Shown: piece by piece, positions 26,467-33,699 of the stretch
How the letters are laid out: every line of letters starts with the position of its first letter
Numbering within the stretch: position 1 is the stretch's first letter
Assembly (NCBI GenBank): GCA_022824205.1
Contig: JAJEAI010000052.1
Span: 1-50,715, forward strand
Direction: 5' to 3'
DNA: 50,715 nucleotides
Source: Candidatus Binatia bacterium
GTDB lineage: Bacteria; Desulfobacterota; Binatia; UBA9968; JAJDTQ01
Position numbers and translations under genes: made by a program
The notes under the pieces: generated by a model
Told to the model about the DNA's origin: nothing
Databases searched by the model: none
The model's input: only the letters and a program-made list of their open reading frames with translations

Positions 26467-27855
26467 TCACCGCGCCAGCTCGATGCGGGCGCGGACGACG
26501 GTCAGGCCCAGATCCTTCAGCGCGGCGAGAGCCTCGGCGTCGCCGGCTTCCAGCAGATCCGCCACGTCTTGCGAGGGCCGCGGCGCCCATACGCCCGTCA
26601 CGGTCCAGGCCCAGTGGTCCTGGAGATACAGCGGCAGGTCCTGCGACAACTCCACCGGGGACTCGGCCGGGACGCCGGAAAGCACTTTCCGGGCGGGCAC
26701 CAACACCGCCGGCGCGCCGTGCGCCGGGACCAGGTTCAGGGACACCCAGGCGTGGCCGCCCGCGGCCTCGTGCGATGCGGCGCCTACCGCGAAGCCGCAC
26801 AGGGAACGCGGCCGATCCAGGCGGAAGACCGGCCCGGAAGGCGTCACCGGCGACGCGACCAGGGAGACCCGCCGAAAGCGCATGCCGGAGCAGGAGCCGC
26901 CGTCCGCGGGCCGGCGCGCCGCTACGGTCACGGCAAAGCCGGCGGCGTCCCCCTGACCGCGCCAACGGTCGCGGAAGCGCTGTGCCGCCATGGGTACAAA
27001 GAAGCCGTCCAGGGAGCGTGCCAGCTCGAGGTACCGGCCTTCGCGCCGCAGGCGCTCCCACTCACCCTCCGCGTTGTGCCAGACGGCGTACCCGGCGGCT
27101 CCCGCTCCCAGGAGCACACCCAGCGCCAGCAGCGCGGCAACCCGGCCGCCACGGCGCCGCTTCCCCCGACCCGGACGGGACGGGGTTGCGGCAGCGTCGG
27201 CGGGCGAAGCCAACGCGGCATCACCGGGTTGCGTCGACTCCGCATCACGAGGTTGGGTCGACTCCGCATCACCGGGTTGCCACAAGGCGCGGCGCACGTC
27301 GTCGGTGTCCGCCGCCAACCGCAGGGTCGGGCGTTCGGGCACCGGCAGGTCCCGCAAAGCGGTCTCCGCCTCGGCCGCGTTCTCTTGAGGCACCAGCAGC
27401 AGGACCCGCCGGCCCCCGGCCGCCTCTTCCGCGGCGCTCTCCGCCAGACGGGCGATCTTGTCCGCGACGTAGTCCACCGGCCGGATCTCGTCGCGGCGCT
27501 CGGCGTCGGCGGCCACCGCCACCTCGCCGGTGGCGTACACGGCCGTGTCCGCGGTCTCGTCCCCCACCGCCAGCCGTCCCTCCGACAACAGCAGGTGCGC
27601 GGTCCAGGCACCCAGCATCCAACTGCTGCCGCCGTCGATGCGGCGGTCGAGGTCCATGCGGTAGGCGGCGCCGCCGGAGAGGGCGCGCACGTGGTCGCGC
27701 ACGAAGTAGGTGTACGCACCGGTGATGGGCAAACGGGTGGGGGTGCCGTCCAGGCACACGGCGGAAAGCTCGGCCTCGGCCAACCCTGCCTCCGGGGCCA
27801 GCCGCTGCACCAGCACCGGCCCTTCGGTTGTCGCGATGTAGACTCGGGCGCGCAC
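26467..27855 (-). CDS. Membrane-anchored protein with Lon (S16)-like protease domain
   Basis: 462 aa, GTG start with GAAGGGG upstream. The N-terminal 190 residues follow the Lon proteolytic fold: DGGSSWMLGAWTAHLLL (Lon DGPSAG-helix, candidate Ser 77/78), YATGEVAVAA (Lon TGEV strand), VADKIARLAES (Lon EK-helix, candidate Lys 133) and VLLLVPQEN (Lon P-x-EN). A low-complexity linker with the unit DAESTQP twice and a basic RPGRGKRRRGG stretch precede one transmembrane helix at about 238-259. The last 200 residues should be periplasmic and are unrecognised. It would place a Ser-Lys protease in the cytoplasm with an external sensor domain. The assignment rests on motif order, not on a search. Confidence 0.6.
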   Translation of the reverse strand: MRARVYIATTEGPVLVQRLAPEAGLAEAELSAVCLDGTPTRLPITGAYTYFVRDHVRALSGGAAYRMDLDRRIDGGSSWMLGAWTAHLLLSEGRLAVGDETADTAVYATGEVAVAADAERRDEIRPVDYVADKIARLAESAAEEAAGGRRVLLLVPQENAAEAETALRDLPVPERPTLRLAADTDDVRRALWQPGDAESTQPRDAESTQPGDAALASPADAAATPSRPGRGKRRRGGRVAALLALGVLLGAGAAGYAVWHNAEGEWERLRREGRYLELARSLDGFFVPMAAQRFRDRWRGQGDAAGFAVTVAARRPADGGSCSGMRFRRVSLVASPVTPSGPVFRLDRPRSLCGFAVGAASHEAAGGHAWVSLNLVPAHGAPAVLVPARKVLSGVPAESPVELSQDLPLYLQDHWAWTVTGVWAPRPSQDVADLLEAGDAEALAALKDLGLTVVRARIELAR

Positions 27856-27867
27856 CGGCCGGCCCCT

Positions 27868-28425
27868 TCAGCGAAGCGCCACCTTCGAGGCGGGATCGCG
27901 GATGGCGCGCACCAGCGGGGAATCCTCGCGCTCGATGAGTTGATAGACGCCGTCGATGTCTTCCGGCAGGGGAGCGCACACCGGCGGCCCGGCGGGCGGC
28001 AGGGCGATGATGGCCATGGGCCTCACGTCGCGCTCCTCCCGGTCGCGGATGAGCACGTACACCTGATCCGCGCCGGCGCTGGAGGGACGGAGCCAGATGC
28101 GGAAGCCCGACTCCTCGCGGGCGTCGAGACCCGTGGGACTCGCGGCAGCGGCGGCCACCGGGAACCAGCACACCGCGCCGTCCCGCAGCAGCGCCTCGAA
28201 GGCCGTCCGCGCGCGATCGTCGGCGGCCAGGGCCGCGGCCAGGGGCTCGGTGAGCGCCGCCCTGGGGTCCCGGGCCGCCTCGTAGATCTGGTCGAAACGG
28301 GGCGGCCGGACGCCTTCCGGCGGTGCTTCCCGGGCCACCAACGCATCCGCGGCAACGTCCAGCGCGAAACGGCGGCGCCGGCGCGCCCGCTCCGGCTCCG
28401 ACAGGGTGCCCCAACTCGGGCTCAT
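27868..28425 (-). CDS. Uncharacterised 185-aa protein of the Lon-like/caspase operon
   Basis: No recognisable family. It starts with a basic helix (ERARRRRRFALDVAADALVARE), then alternating strands (AVCWFPVAAA, FRIWLRP, DQVYVLIRD, PMAIIALPP) and ends with a helix. No signal peptide or membrane helix, so it is probably cytoplasmic. The start codon overlaps the stop of the upstream gene as ATGA, and its stop lies 12 nt before the Lon-like gene. The three products are therefore likely made in fixed ratio and may form a complex. Confidence 0.7.
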   Translation of the reverse strand: MSPSWGTLSEPERARRRRRFALDVAADALVAREAPPEGVRPPRFDQIYEAARDPRAALTEPLAAALAADDRARTAFEALLRDGAVCWFPVAAAAASPTGLDAREESGFRIWLRPSSAGADQVYVLIRDREERDVRPMAIIALPPAGPPVCAPLPEDIDGVYQLIEREDSPLVRAIRDPASKVALR

Positions 28426-29981
28426 GAAGCTGCTCCTCCTTCCCGCGCATCAGTGGTGCCGTAGATGCGCGCGAACTGCTCGGCGAACACGTCTTCGTCC
28501 TCCCGTTGAAGCATGTCCCAAGGTGCGCCCTCCCGCAGCCGCGCGCACACGGGCGCCAGCCGCTGCCGCAACGCCACCATGGCCGGAATGGTCCGGCGCA
28601 GGTCGTCCAGCGCCTCGGGCTCCCCGGCCCGCACCCGGTCGAAGCCCCGGCGCCGGAGCCCCTTGAGCAACCTCCGGCCGCGGCCCAGGGTTTCGAAGTC
28701 GAGCCGCCGCACCGTCTCGCCGCCGTCCTCCGCCGCCGCCAGGGCCGCGACCGTGGCCAGCATGAGATCGTCGAGGTGGACCATGAGCGCTCCCAGCGAC
28801 TCGGCCTCCTCATCGTAACCCGTGGCCGGCGGCGCGCCCGTCAGCGCGGCCACGGCCGCCGGGTTGGCGCGCAACCCCTGCGAGATGCGCCCCTGGGCCT
28901 GTCCGAAGCAGGTGTCACGCAAGAGCGAGCGCACCAGCGGCGGCAGGAAGGGGCCGTGCGCGTCCACGAGCGTCAACCGTTTCACCTCGCTCGCGAGCAG
29001 GAACTTGATCTCCGAGCCCGCCAGGACCTCCAAGGGCGACGGCGCATCCTCTCCCTCCGCCACACCCTCCCAGGGATCCCCGACGGACCACGGTGCGCGC
29101 ATCCGGTCCAGGCCGGGGGAAGACGGGTCGGCGGGTTCCCGCCCGGCCCGTTCCATGGCTCCGCCCAGAACTTCGGGGCCGTCGATCCCTTCGCGCCACG
29201 CGTCCTCGCGCAACGCCTCGGCCAGGCGCAGGAACGTCCGGAAGGTCTTGCGGAAGGTGCGAAACTCCGTTTCCGGCTCCAGCGACGCCCCGCGCCAGAA
29301 CGCCAGCACCGCGGCGTCGTCGATATCCTCGATGGCGAAGTCGTCCCCTTCGCCGCGTTCGGCGAGAAACCGCGCCATCACGTCGAATTGCCGGCTGTCC
29401 TGGACCGGCCGGGTGTGCTCCCGGAGCCACGCGTAGACGGAACGCGACAGGGCGTTGGCGGTGTCCTGAAGCTCCCGCCAGCCGAGGTCCGGACGCGACA
29501 GCGAGGACGCGGCGCCGCCCAGGGAGTCAAAGGGAAGCGTGTTCAACAGGAACTCCATGAAGGCGGCGAGCAGCGGCATCGCGCCGAAGGAAACGGTCAC
29601 GGGCTCGGCACGGGACGAGTATCGCAGGACTACCTCGGCGGCGCCCCGGGTGACGGGCGGACCCTCGGACGACCCGCCTCCTTCCGCGGGCAGACGTGCA
29701 TGGAACCATCCCGCCGCCCAGCCCGCGCGACCCGCCCCGGGATCGCAAAAGAACTCGAGCCAGCCCATGCTGCCTTCTTCCGCGGCGAATGCCGCCGCCC
29801 GCGCCAGATGGCACAGCCGGAACACCAGCGGCTCGTGCGCGCGCCCCTCCAGGACCTTCGCCGCCAGCCGCCGCAGGACCGCGTCGGGATACTTGGGTCC
29901 GTTCTCGTCTCCGATCTGGCCCAGGTCCCAGAGCGCCCCCTGGAGCACCTCGTCCGCGCCGTGTAGAATCCGACCCGTCAT
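28422..29981 (-). CDS. Uncharacterised 519-aa cytoplasmic protein, first gene of the operon
   Basis: Mostly helical and acidic, without signal peptide, membrane helix or known catalytic motif that I recognise. The N-terminal part (about 1-200) has the look of an alpha-solenoid (YPDAVLRRLAAKVLEGRAHEPLVFRLCHLARAA is rich in Ala and Leu heptads). The middle is Asp/Glu/Pro-rich (about 280-330). Translationally coupled to the 185-aa gene. No good Shine-Dalgarno precedes the chosen ATG, so the start is uncertain. The leader motif lies 107 bp upstream. Could be a scaffold or receiver for the Lon-like protein; that is a guess from context. Confidence 0.65.
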   Translation of the reverse strand: MTGRILHGADEVLQGALWDLGQIGDENGPKYPDAVLRRLAAKVLEGRAHEPLVFRLCHLARAAAFAAEEGSMGWLEFFCDPGAGRAGWAAGWFHARLPAEGGGSSEGPPVTRGAAEVVLRYSSRAEPVTVSFGAMPLLAAFMEFLLNTLPFDSLGGAASSLSRPDLGWRELQDTANALSRSVYAWLREHTRPVQDSRQFDVMARFLAERGEGDDFAIEDIDDAAVLAFWRGASLEPETEFRTFRKTFRTFLRLAEALREDAWREGIDGPEVLGGAMERAGREPADPSSPGLDRMRAPWSVGDPWEGVAEGEDAPSPLEVLAGSEIKFLLASEVKRLTLVDAHGPFLPPLVRSLLRDTCFGQAQGRISQGLRANPAAVAALTGAPPATGYDEEAESLGALMVHLDDLMLATVAALAAAEDGGETVRRLDFETLGRGRRLLKGLRRRGFDRVRAGEPEALDDLRRTIPAMVALRQRLAPVCARLREGAPWDMLQREDEDVFAEQFARIYGTTDAREGGAAS

Positions 29982-30087
29982 GTTCGGCTACCCAGTAAAT
30001 GAGACTCCCCTCCTATCACCGTAACCCCGCGACCTTCAAGACCGTGAAGGCCCGGGACGCCGTTCGTTTTTCCTGCCCTCGACTGCG

Positions 30088-30118
30088 CAATGGAAGGGAT
30101 GGGAAGCGTTTTGCCGCC
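30088..30118 (-). promoter_or_regulatory. Shared leader motif, copy c
   Basis: The coding strand reads GCAAAA, 14 nt, then TCCATTG, oriented toward the gene at 29981. Confidence 0.5.
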
Positions 30119-30256
30119 TCGTGACGGGGCGGACGGTACGGGCGCACCGTCGTTTTTTGCTGGCGACGAGGGACCAGATGAGCTATGGATAGGCGAATTT
30201 CAATCTCGCGCAAACGTGAACGGAACGCGTTTACCGCGCCGGCCACGAAACCGCCT

Positions 30257-30287
30257 CGCGAAAATTTCGGTCTGGCCCTTCCATGGC
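30257..30287 (+). promoter_or_regulatory. Shared leader motif, copy f (plus strand)
   Basis: CGCGAAAATTTC, then GGCCCTTCCATGG, 58 bp before the plus-strand lipoprotein gene. It is the only plus-oriented copy and lies before the only plus-oriented island gene, which supports a directional regulatory role. Confidence 0.55.
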
Positions 30288-30345
30288 CACGGTGGCATGA
30301 GTCGATGGACCATGACCGAATTCAAGACAGCAGAAGGAGGCAGAC

Positions 30346-31407
30346 ATGTCGAATTATCTCAGAAAGACCGGCAACGCGCTGGCCGCCATCGTGCCGGCCC
30401 TCATCCTGTTGGTCTCGGCCTGCGGCCCGGCCGTTGCGCAGACCCAGTACAGCGACGTTCCCGTGCTGGTAGCCGCCGAGGACGAGAACAAGAACTCGGT
30501 CAAGCGCAGCAGCGAGATCTTCAGGCGGGTCATCGGCGCGCTCCAGGAAGGCATGTACCGGACCGGTTTCCGCGTGGTGGACGAGGAGTCGGTGGCGGTG
30601 GACCTGGGCTGGAGGGTCACCGATCGCCGTCCCAAGATGGAGCTTCTCGAGATCGCCAAGGACATGAACAAGAGCGGCAAGGCGTCCCACCAGGTGCGCG
30701 CCCTGTTCCTTTTCCGGGTCTTCGCGGTGGCCGAGCCGCGCGGTGACGGCAGCCGCTCCCGCGTCCGCGTGCGCATCAACGGCGAGGTGTACGACGTCGT
30801 CGGCAACAACAAGGTGGGCGATTTCGAGATCGCACAACGACAGTTCCCGGCGCCGGCGGACTGCCTCAAGCCGGAACAGCGCGGGCTGTGCATCACGGAG
30901 GTGGTGGGCGAACGGGCGCGCGAACTGGCCGCCGACCTCGGCATCGTGATGGCGACGAAGCTGGAGCACCTCCGGAAAGTGTCGGTGGGCGGGCAGGCGC
31001 GCGGAGGCTCGGGTGGATCGGGCAGCGGCTCGGAACAGGCGGTCACCGGCGACCGTGGGACGCGGCGGGGCGGCGGTCACAGCATTCAGACCCCCTACAC
31101 GGTCACGCTGCGCTACTTCGATCGGCGCGAGGCCCTGACCATCATCGGCGTCATGGCCGACGAGTTCCCGGGCTACAACACCCACACCCTGCTGAGTGCC
31201 GACCAGGCCACCCGGAAGTACTCGTACATCACCTCGGCCAAGCCTCACAAGATGGAAGAATGGCTCACCATCCTGCTCGGGGACATGAACTTCAACCCCG
31301 ACAAGGAAGTCCGGATCGCCATCAACGGCGCCAACATCACCCTCGAAAAGATCGTTCCCACCGACGACCGGCCCCGCTCCACCGACGAGCGGGTGCGCTT
31401 CAAGTAG
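30346..31407 (+). CDS. Predicted lipoprotein, CsgG/TolB-like, with the shared YTxTLRYF domain
   Basis: 353 aa, with AGAAGGAGG 5-6 nt before the ATG. The N-terminus ends in LLVSACGPAVAQ, so it may be lipidated at that Cys or cut after VAQ. The N-terminal domain (YSDVPVLVAAEDENKNSVKR, then FRVVDEESVAVDLGWRVTDR) is paralogous to the protein at 19482-20489. A Gly/Ser linker (about 220-245) leads to the C-terminal domain TPYTVTLRYFDRREALTIIGVMADEFPGY, which also forms most of the small lipoprotein at 18926. It is the only plus-strand gene inside the island and has its own leader motif and terminator. Function unknown. Confidence 0.85.
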   Translation: MSNYLRKTGNALAAIVPALILLVSACGPAVAQTQYSDVPVLVAAEDENKNSVKRSSEIFRRVIGALQEGMYRTGFRVVDEESVAVDLGWRVTDRRPKMELLEIAKDMNKSGKASHQVRALFLFRVFAVAEPRGDGSRSRVRVRINGEVYDVVGNNKVGDFEIAQRQFPAPADCLKPEQRGLCITEVVGERARELAADLGIVMATKLEHLRKVSVGGQARGGSGGSGSGSEQAVTGDRGTRRGGGHSIQTPYTVTLRYFDRREALTIIGVMADEFPGYNTHTLLSADQATRKYSYITSAKPHKMEEWLTILLGDMNFNPDKEVRIAINGANITLEKIVPTDDRPRSTDERVRFK

Positions 31408-31427
31408 CCCCGCCTCGAAGTAAGGAA

Positions 31428-31470
31428 GGGGCGCCGGGAGCGTAGGGCTTCCGGCGCCCCTTTTCCGTTT
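31428..31470 (+). terminator. Intrinsic terminator of the lipoprotein gene
   Basis: Arms GGGGCGCCGG (31428-31437) and CCGGCGCCCC (31451-31460) pair perfectly and are followed by TTTTCCGTTT. It begins 21 nt after the stop codon. Confidence 0.88.
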
Positions 31471-31495
31471 TGGGGCCTGCATCCGTTGAAATCGG

Positions 31496-31668
31496 TTACT
31501 CCGCTTCGGCCGCCAACTCGTCCATGAGGCGGCTCACGGGCATGGTTTCAATGCCGTTCGCCTGCGGAAAGCACCGCTTGCCGACATTGCCGGCCCACGA
31601 AGCCAGCCGCCTGAGCAGCAGCAGGTCCACTCAATGGGCGAGCGCAACCGTCGGTCCAGGTATTTCAT
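31496..31668 (-). pseudogene. Remnant of an ATPase-type (AAA_14/DUF4143-like) gene
   Basis: An ATG at 31668 opens MKYLDRRLRSPIE, typical of the start of these ATPases. Another frame then encodes AGNVGKRCFPQANGIETMP, VSRLMDELAAEAE and a stop at 31496, which resembles their C-terminus. The two parts are out of frame and about 170 nt replace the roughly 1.2 kb of a full gene, so this is a deletion remnant. The family identification is tentative. Confidence 0.4.
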
Positions 31669-31706
31669 GCTTGTAAATCATGCATTACGATGCATGATTT
31701 ACAAGC
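31669..31706. promoter_or_regulatory. Perfect 16-bp AT-rich palindrome
   Basis: GCTTGTAAATCATGCA, a 6-nt loop, then TGCATGATTTACAAGC. It ends at the ATG of the decayed ATPase gene on one side and lies 5 bp beyond the end of the FGE gene on the other. AT-rich in a GC-rich setting. It could be an operator of the lost gene, or serve as a hairpin terminator for the FGE gene, though there is no T-tract. Confidence 0.6.
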
Positions 31707-31711
31707 TTCCA

Positions 31712-33535
31712 CTATGGGCCAAGCTCTCTGGCAACCCGGAAGCCGGCGTCGAAGTTGCGGTTTTCGGGTGCATCGCGGCCGCGCGCGGCCGACCGGAGCA
31801 GGCCGGAATGGGTGTACCAGGAACCGCCGCGCAGCATGCGCATCCCGCAGTCACCTCCCTGGACCCAGGCCGTGCCGTCATCCGGCGCTCCCGCGTAGTC
31901 CTTGTGGAGACAATCCTCCACCCACTCCCACGCGTTCCCCAGCATGTCCGACAGGAGAAACCCGTTGGCGCCGTGGCTTCCGACCTCGGCCGTGTGCACG
32001 GCGCGGTCGCGGCAGGACAACCGGCGCGGCTCCCCGGCACCGTACCTTTCGCCGAACGCCGCATCCGCTCCGTTGGCGTGCCTGCACTGCGCGGCCGCGC
32101 CGTCCCCCCAGTACCGCGAGGTGGCGGTGCCGGCCCGGGCGGCGTACTCCCACTCGGCCTCGGACAACAACCGGTAGCGCTTGCCCGTCTTCGTGGAAAG
32201 CCACCGGGCGTACGCCCGAGCGTCTTCCCAACTGACGCACACCACCGGGTGCCGCTCTCCCTGGACAAATCCCGGGCTCCGCCATGAGCGCCCGGGGTCC
32301 TGTCGCCACTTGTCGAGGGTGCCGTCGGCCACCCAGCAGTTGCCGGGCGCCCCGCGCCCGGCCTCCTTCACGAAAGCGGCGTACTCCCGCCTTGTCACCT
32401 CGTATCTTCCCACCGCGAGCTTGGCGCCGATCCGCACCCGACGGCGCGGCCCCTCGTCCTTACCGCGCCCCTTCTCCTTACCGCGCCCCTTCTCTCCCGC
32501 CGGGGACCCCATCATGTACTCGCCGGGCGGCATCACGACCATCTCCGGGCACACGTCGCAATCCCGAAACACCTGGCGGGGAGCGAGTCCGCCACCCCGA
32601 TCGAGCCCCTTCTCGACCCTCGCCACCGACTCGGCCGTGGCATATTCCACGACGGCATTGACGGGCCGGTCGTTGGAATAGACCATGACCTGCAACTCCA
32701 CCCTGTCCCCCCGGAAGATCAGCTTGCCCTTGAGCTCGTACACGGGCTCCCGAGTGTCGTCGCCGCCCACCGGAGACCAAGCCGGGCGCGCCGCCCGTTG
32801 CGCCACCACGCGGTGCTTCAGGGCATCGGCCACGTATTTCGCGAGCCGGGGCTCCCGACGCACTCGCTGATCGACGATGGACACGGCGCCCAGGCGTCCC
32901 CGCAAGTCTCTGGCGAGGTCGCCGGCCACGGCTTCCAGTGCCTGGTCCAACCGTAGCGGCGCGCCCAGCCACTCTCCGCGAAAGTGCACCGACGCACTCC
33001 CCAGCGTCGTCGTCGGGTTCGTCGTGTCTCTGGCCGTGCAGTCCAGCCTGAGCCCACGTGCATCCGGGGTGCTGCTGCACAATAGATGAATACGCGTCCG
33101 ATGTTCCCGGAACGCGGCCATGTAAGCCTCGGACCAGTTCTCGACGCCCGTGTTCTCCAAAGCGCGCGCCACGGCTGCGTGTTGCCTGGGGTCGGTGACC
33201 GTGAACAAACCGATCTCGCCCGCTTCCCGTAGGGCGCCGAGCATCCAGCCGTAGACCAACCGACGCTGGCGACTGCCGAGGGTCACATCGCGCGGGTCCA
33301 GTGGCTGGAACGTGATCCGTTTGTCCTCGTCCGAAGCCCCCCTGACGGACTCGGGGAATGTTCTGAGCAGCTTCCCCGCCCAATCCTCGGCCGCTACCTT
33401 CGCCCGAGCCGAAACGTCCACGGTTCCCGTGCCCTGGCCCCAGACCGGAGACAAGGCGTGCGGCGTGACCGCCAGCATCACGACCCAAACCAGGACCAAC
33501 GGCGCCAGACAATAGTGCCGGGTTGTCGTTCTCAT
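31712..33535 (-). CDS. Secreted FGE-sulfatase-domain protein without caspase (TolB/CsgG-like N-terminus)
   Basis: 607 aa. Signal peptide about 1-34 (ends PVWGQ). Residues about 45-200 resemble the N-terminal region of the DUF4384 protein at 17133 (RITFQPLDPRDVTLGSRQR; EHRTRIHLLCSS). A strand-rich stretch about 270-320 follows. The FGE-sulfatase domain runs from VFRDCDVCPEMVVMPPGEYMMGSP to GFRVARELGP and keeps AEWEYAARAG and GNAWEWVEDC. A basic insert with two GKEKGRGK-like units lies near residue 355. The C-terminal tip (GGSWYTHSGLLRSAARG) does not share the variable-repeat DNA, and no GGA-loop hairpin follows. It may be a fixed-specificity partner of the caspase-FGE set. Confidence 0.88.
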   Translation of the reverse strand: MRTTTRHYCLAPLVLVWVVMLAVTPHALSPVWGQGTGTVDVSARAKVAAEDWAGKLLRTFPESVRGASDEDKRITFQPLDPRDVTLGSRQRRLVYGWMLGALREAGEIGLFTVTDPRQHAAVARALENTGVENWSEAYMAAFREHRTRIHLLCSSTPDARGLRLDCTARDTTNPTTTLGSASVHFRGEWLGAPLRLDQALEAVAGDLARDLRGRLGAVSIVDQRVRREPRLAKYVADALKHRVVAQRAARPAWSPVGGDDTREPVYELKGKLIFRGDRVELQVMVYSNDRPVNAVVEYATAESVARVEKGLDRGGGLAPRQVFRDCDVCPEMVVMPPGEYMMGSPAGEKGRGKEKGRGKDEGPRRRVRIGAKLAVGRYEVTRREYAAFVKEAGRGAPGNCWVADGTLDKWRQDPGRSWRSPGFVQGERHPVVCVSWEDARAYARWLSTKTGKRYRLLSEAEWEYAARAGTATSRYWGDGAAAQCRHANGADAAFGERYGAGEPRRLSCRDRAVHTAEVGSHGANGFLLSDMLGNAWEWVEDCLHKDYAGAPDDGTAWVQGGDCGMRMLRGGSWYTHSGLLRSAARGRDAPENRNFDAGFRVARELGP

Positions 33536-33646
33536 GGCCTCAACTCATAAGGTATGCTCTTCAGCGCACGGAGCGTCGCGACCAGGTCAGGACGTGCGGA
33601 GCATCCACGCATGGACACGCACCGGGCCAGGAAGCCAGGAAATTCG

Positions 33647-33667
33647 CCAGGGGGCTCCGCCCCCTGG
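33647..33667 (-). other. Perfect target-type hairpin 32 nt after FGE stop
   Basis: Arms CCAGGGGGC and GCCCCCTGG are perfectly complementary around GGA. The 32-nt spacer to the stop at 33700 is nearly identical to that of the gene at 36607. Confidence 0.78.
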
Positions 33668-33699
33668 ACCCCCAACACAGGATGTAAAGAGGTAAGGAC

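Larger units (their letters stand above)
29982..30345. other. Divergent promoter region
   Basis: 364 bp between divergent genes (29981 minus, 30346 plus). It holds two copies of the shared leader motif facing opposite ways (30088-30118 and 30257-30287) and GAAGGAGG before the plus-strand start. No credible gene. Confidence 0.7.

Noticed and set aside
27190..27285. Short tandem repeat as a possible CRISPR or minisatellite
   Set aside because: Only two to three units, inside a coding linker (DAESTQP); no spacers.
30016..30246. Small minus-strand reading frame in the divergent promoter region
   Set aside because: No ribosome-binding site, no family similarity, and it overlaps the leader motif.
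33647..33667. GC hairpins after FGE genes as intrinsic terminators
   Set aside because: No T-tract follows on the coding strand, and the fixed 32-nt spacing to the stop fits a recombination or target-site role better.
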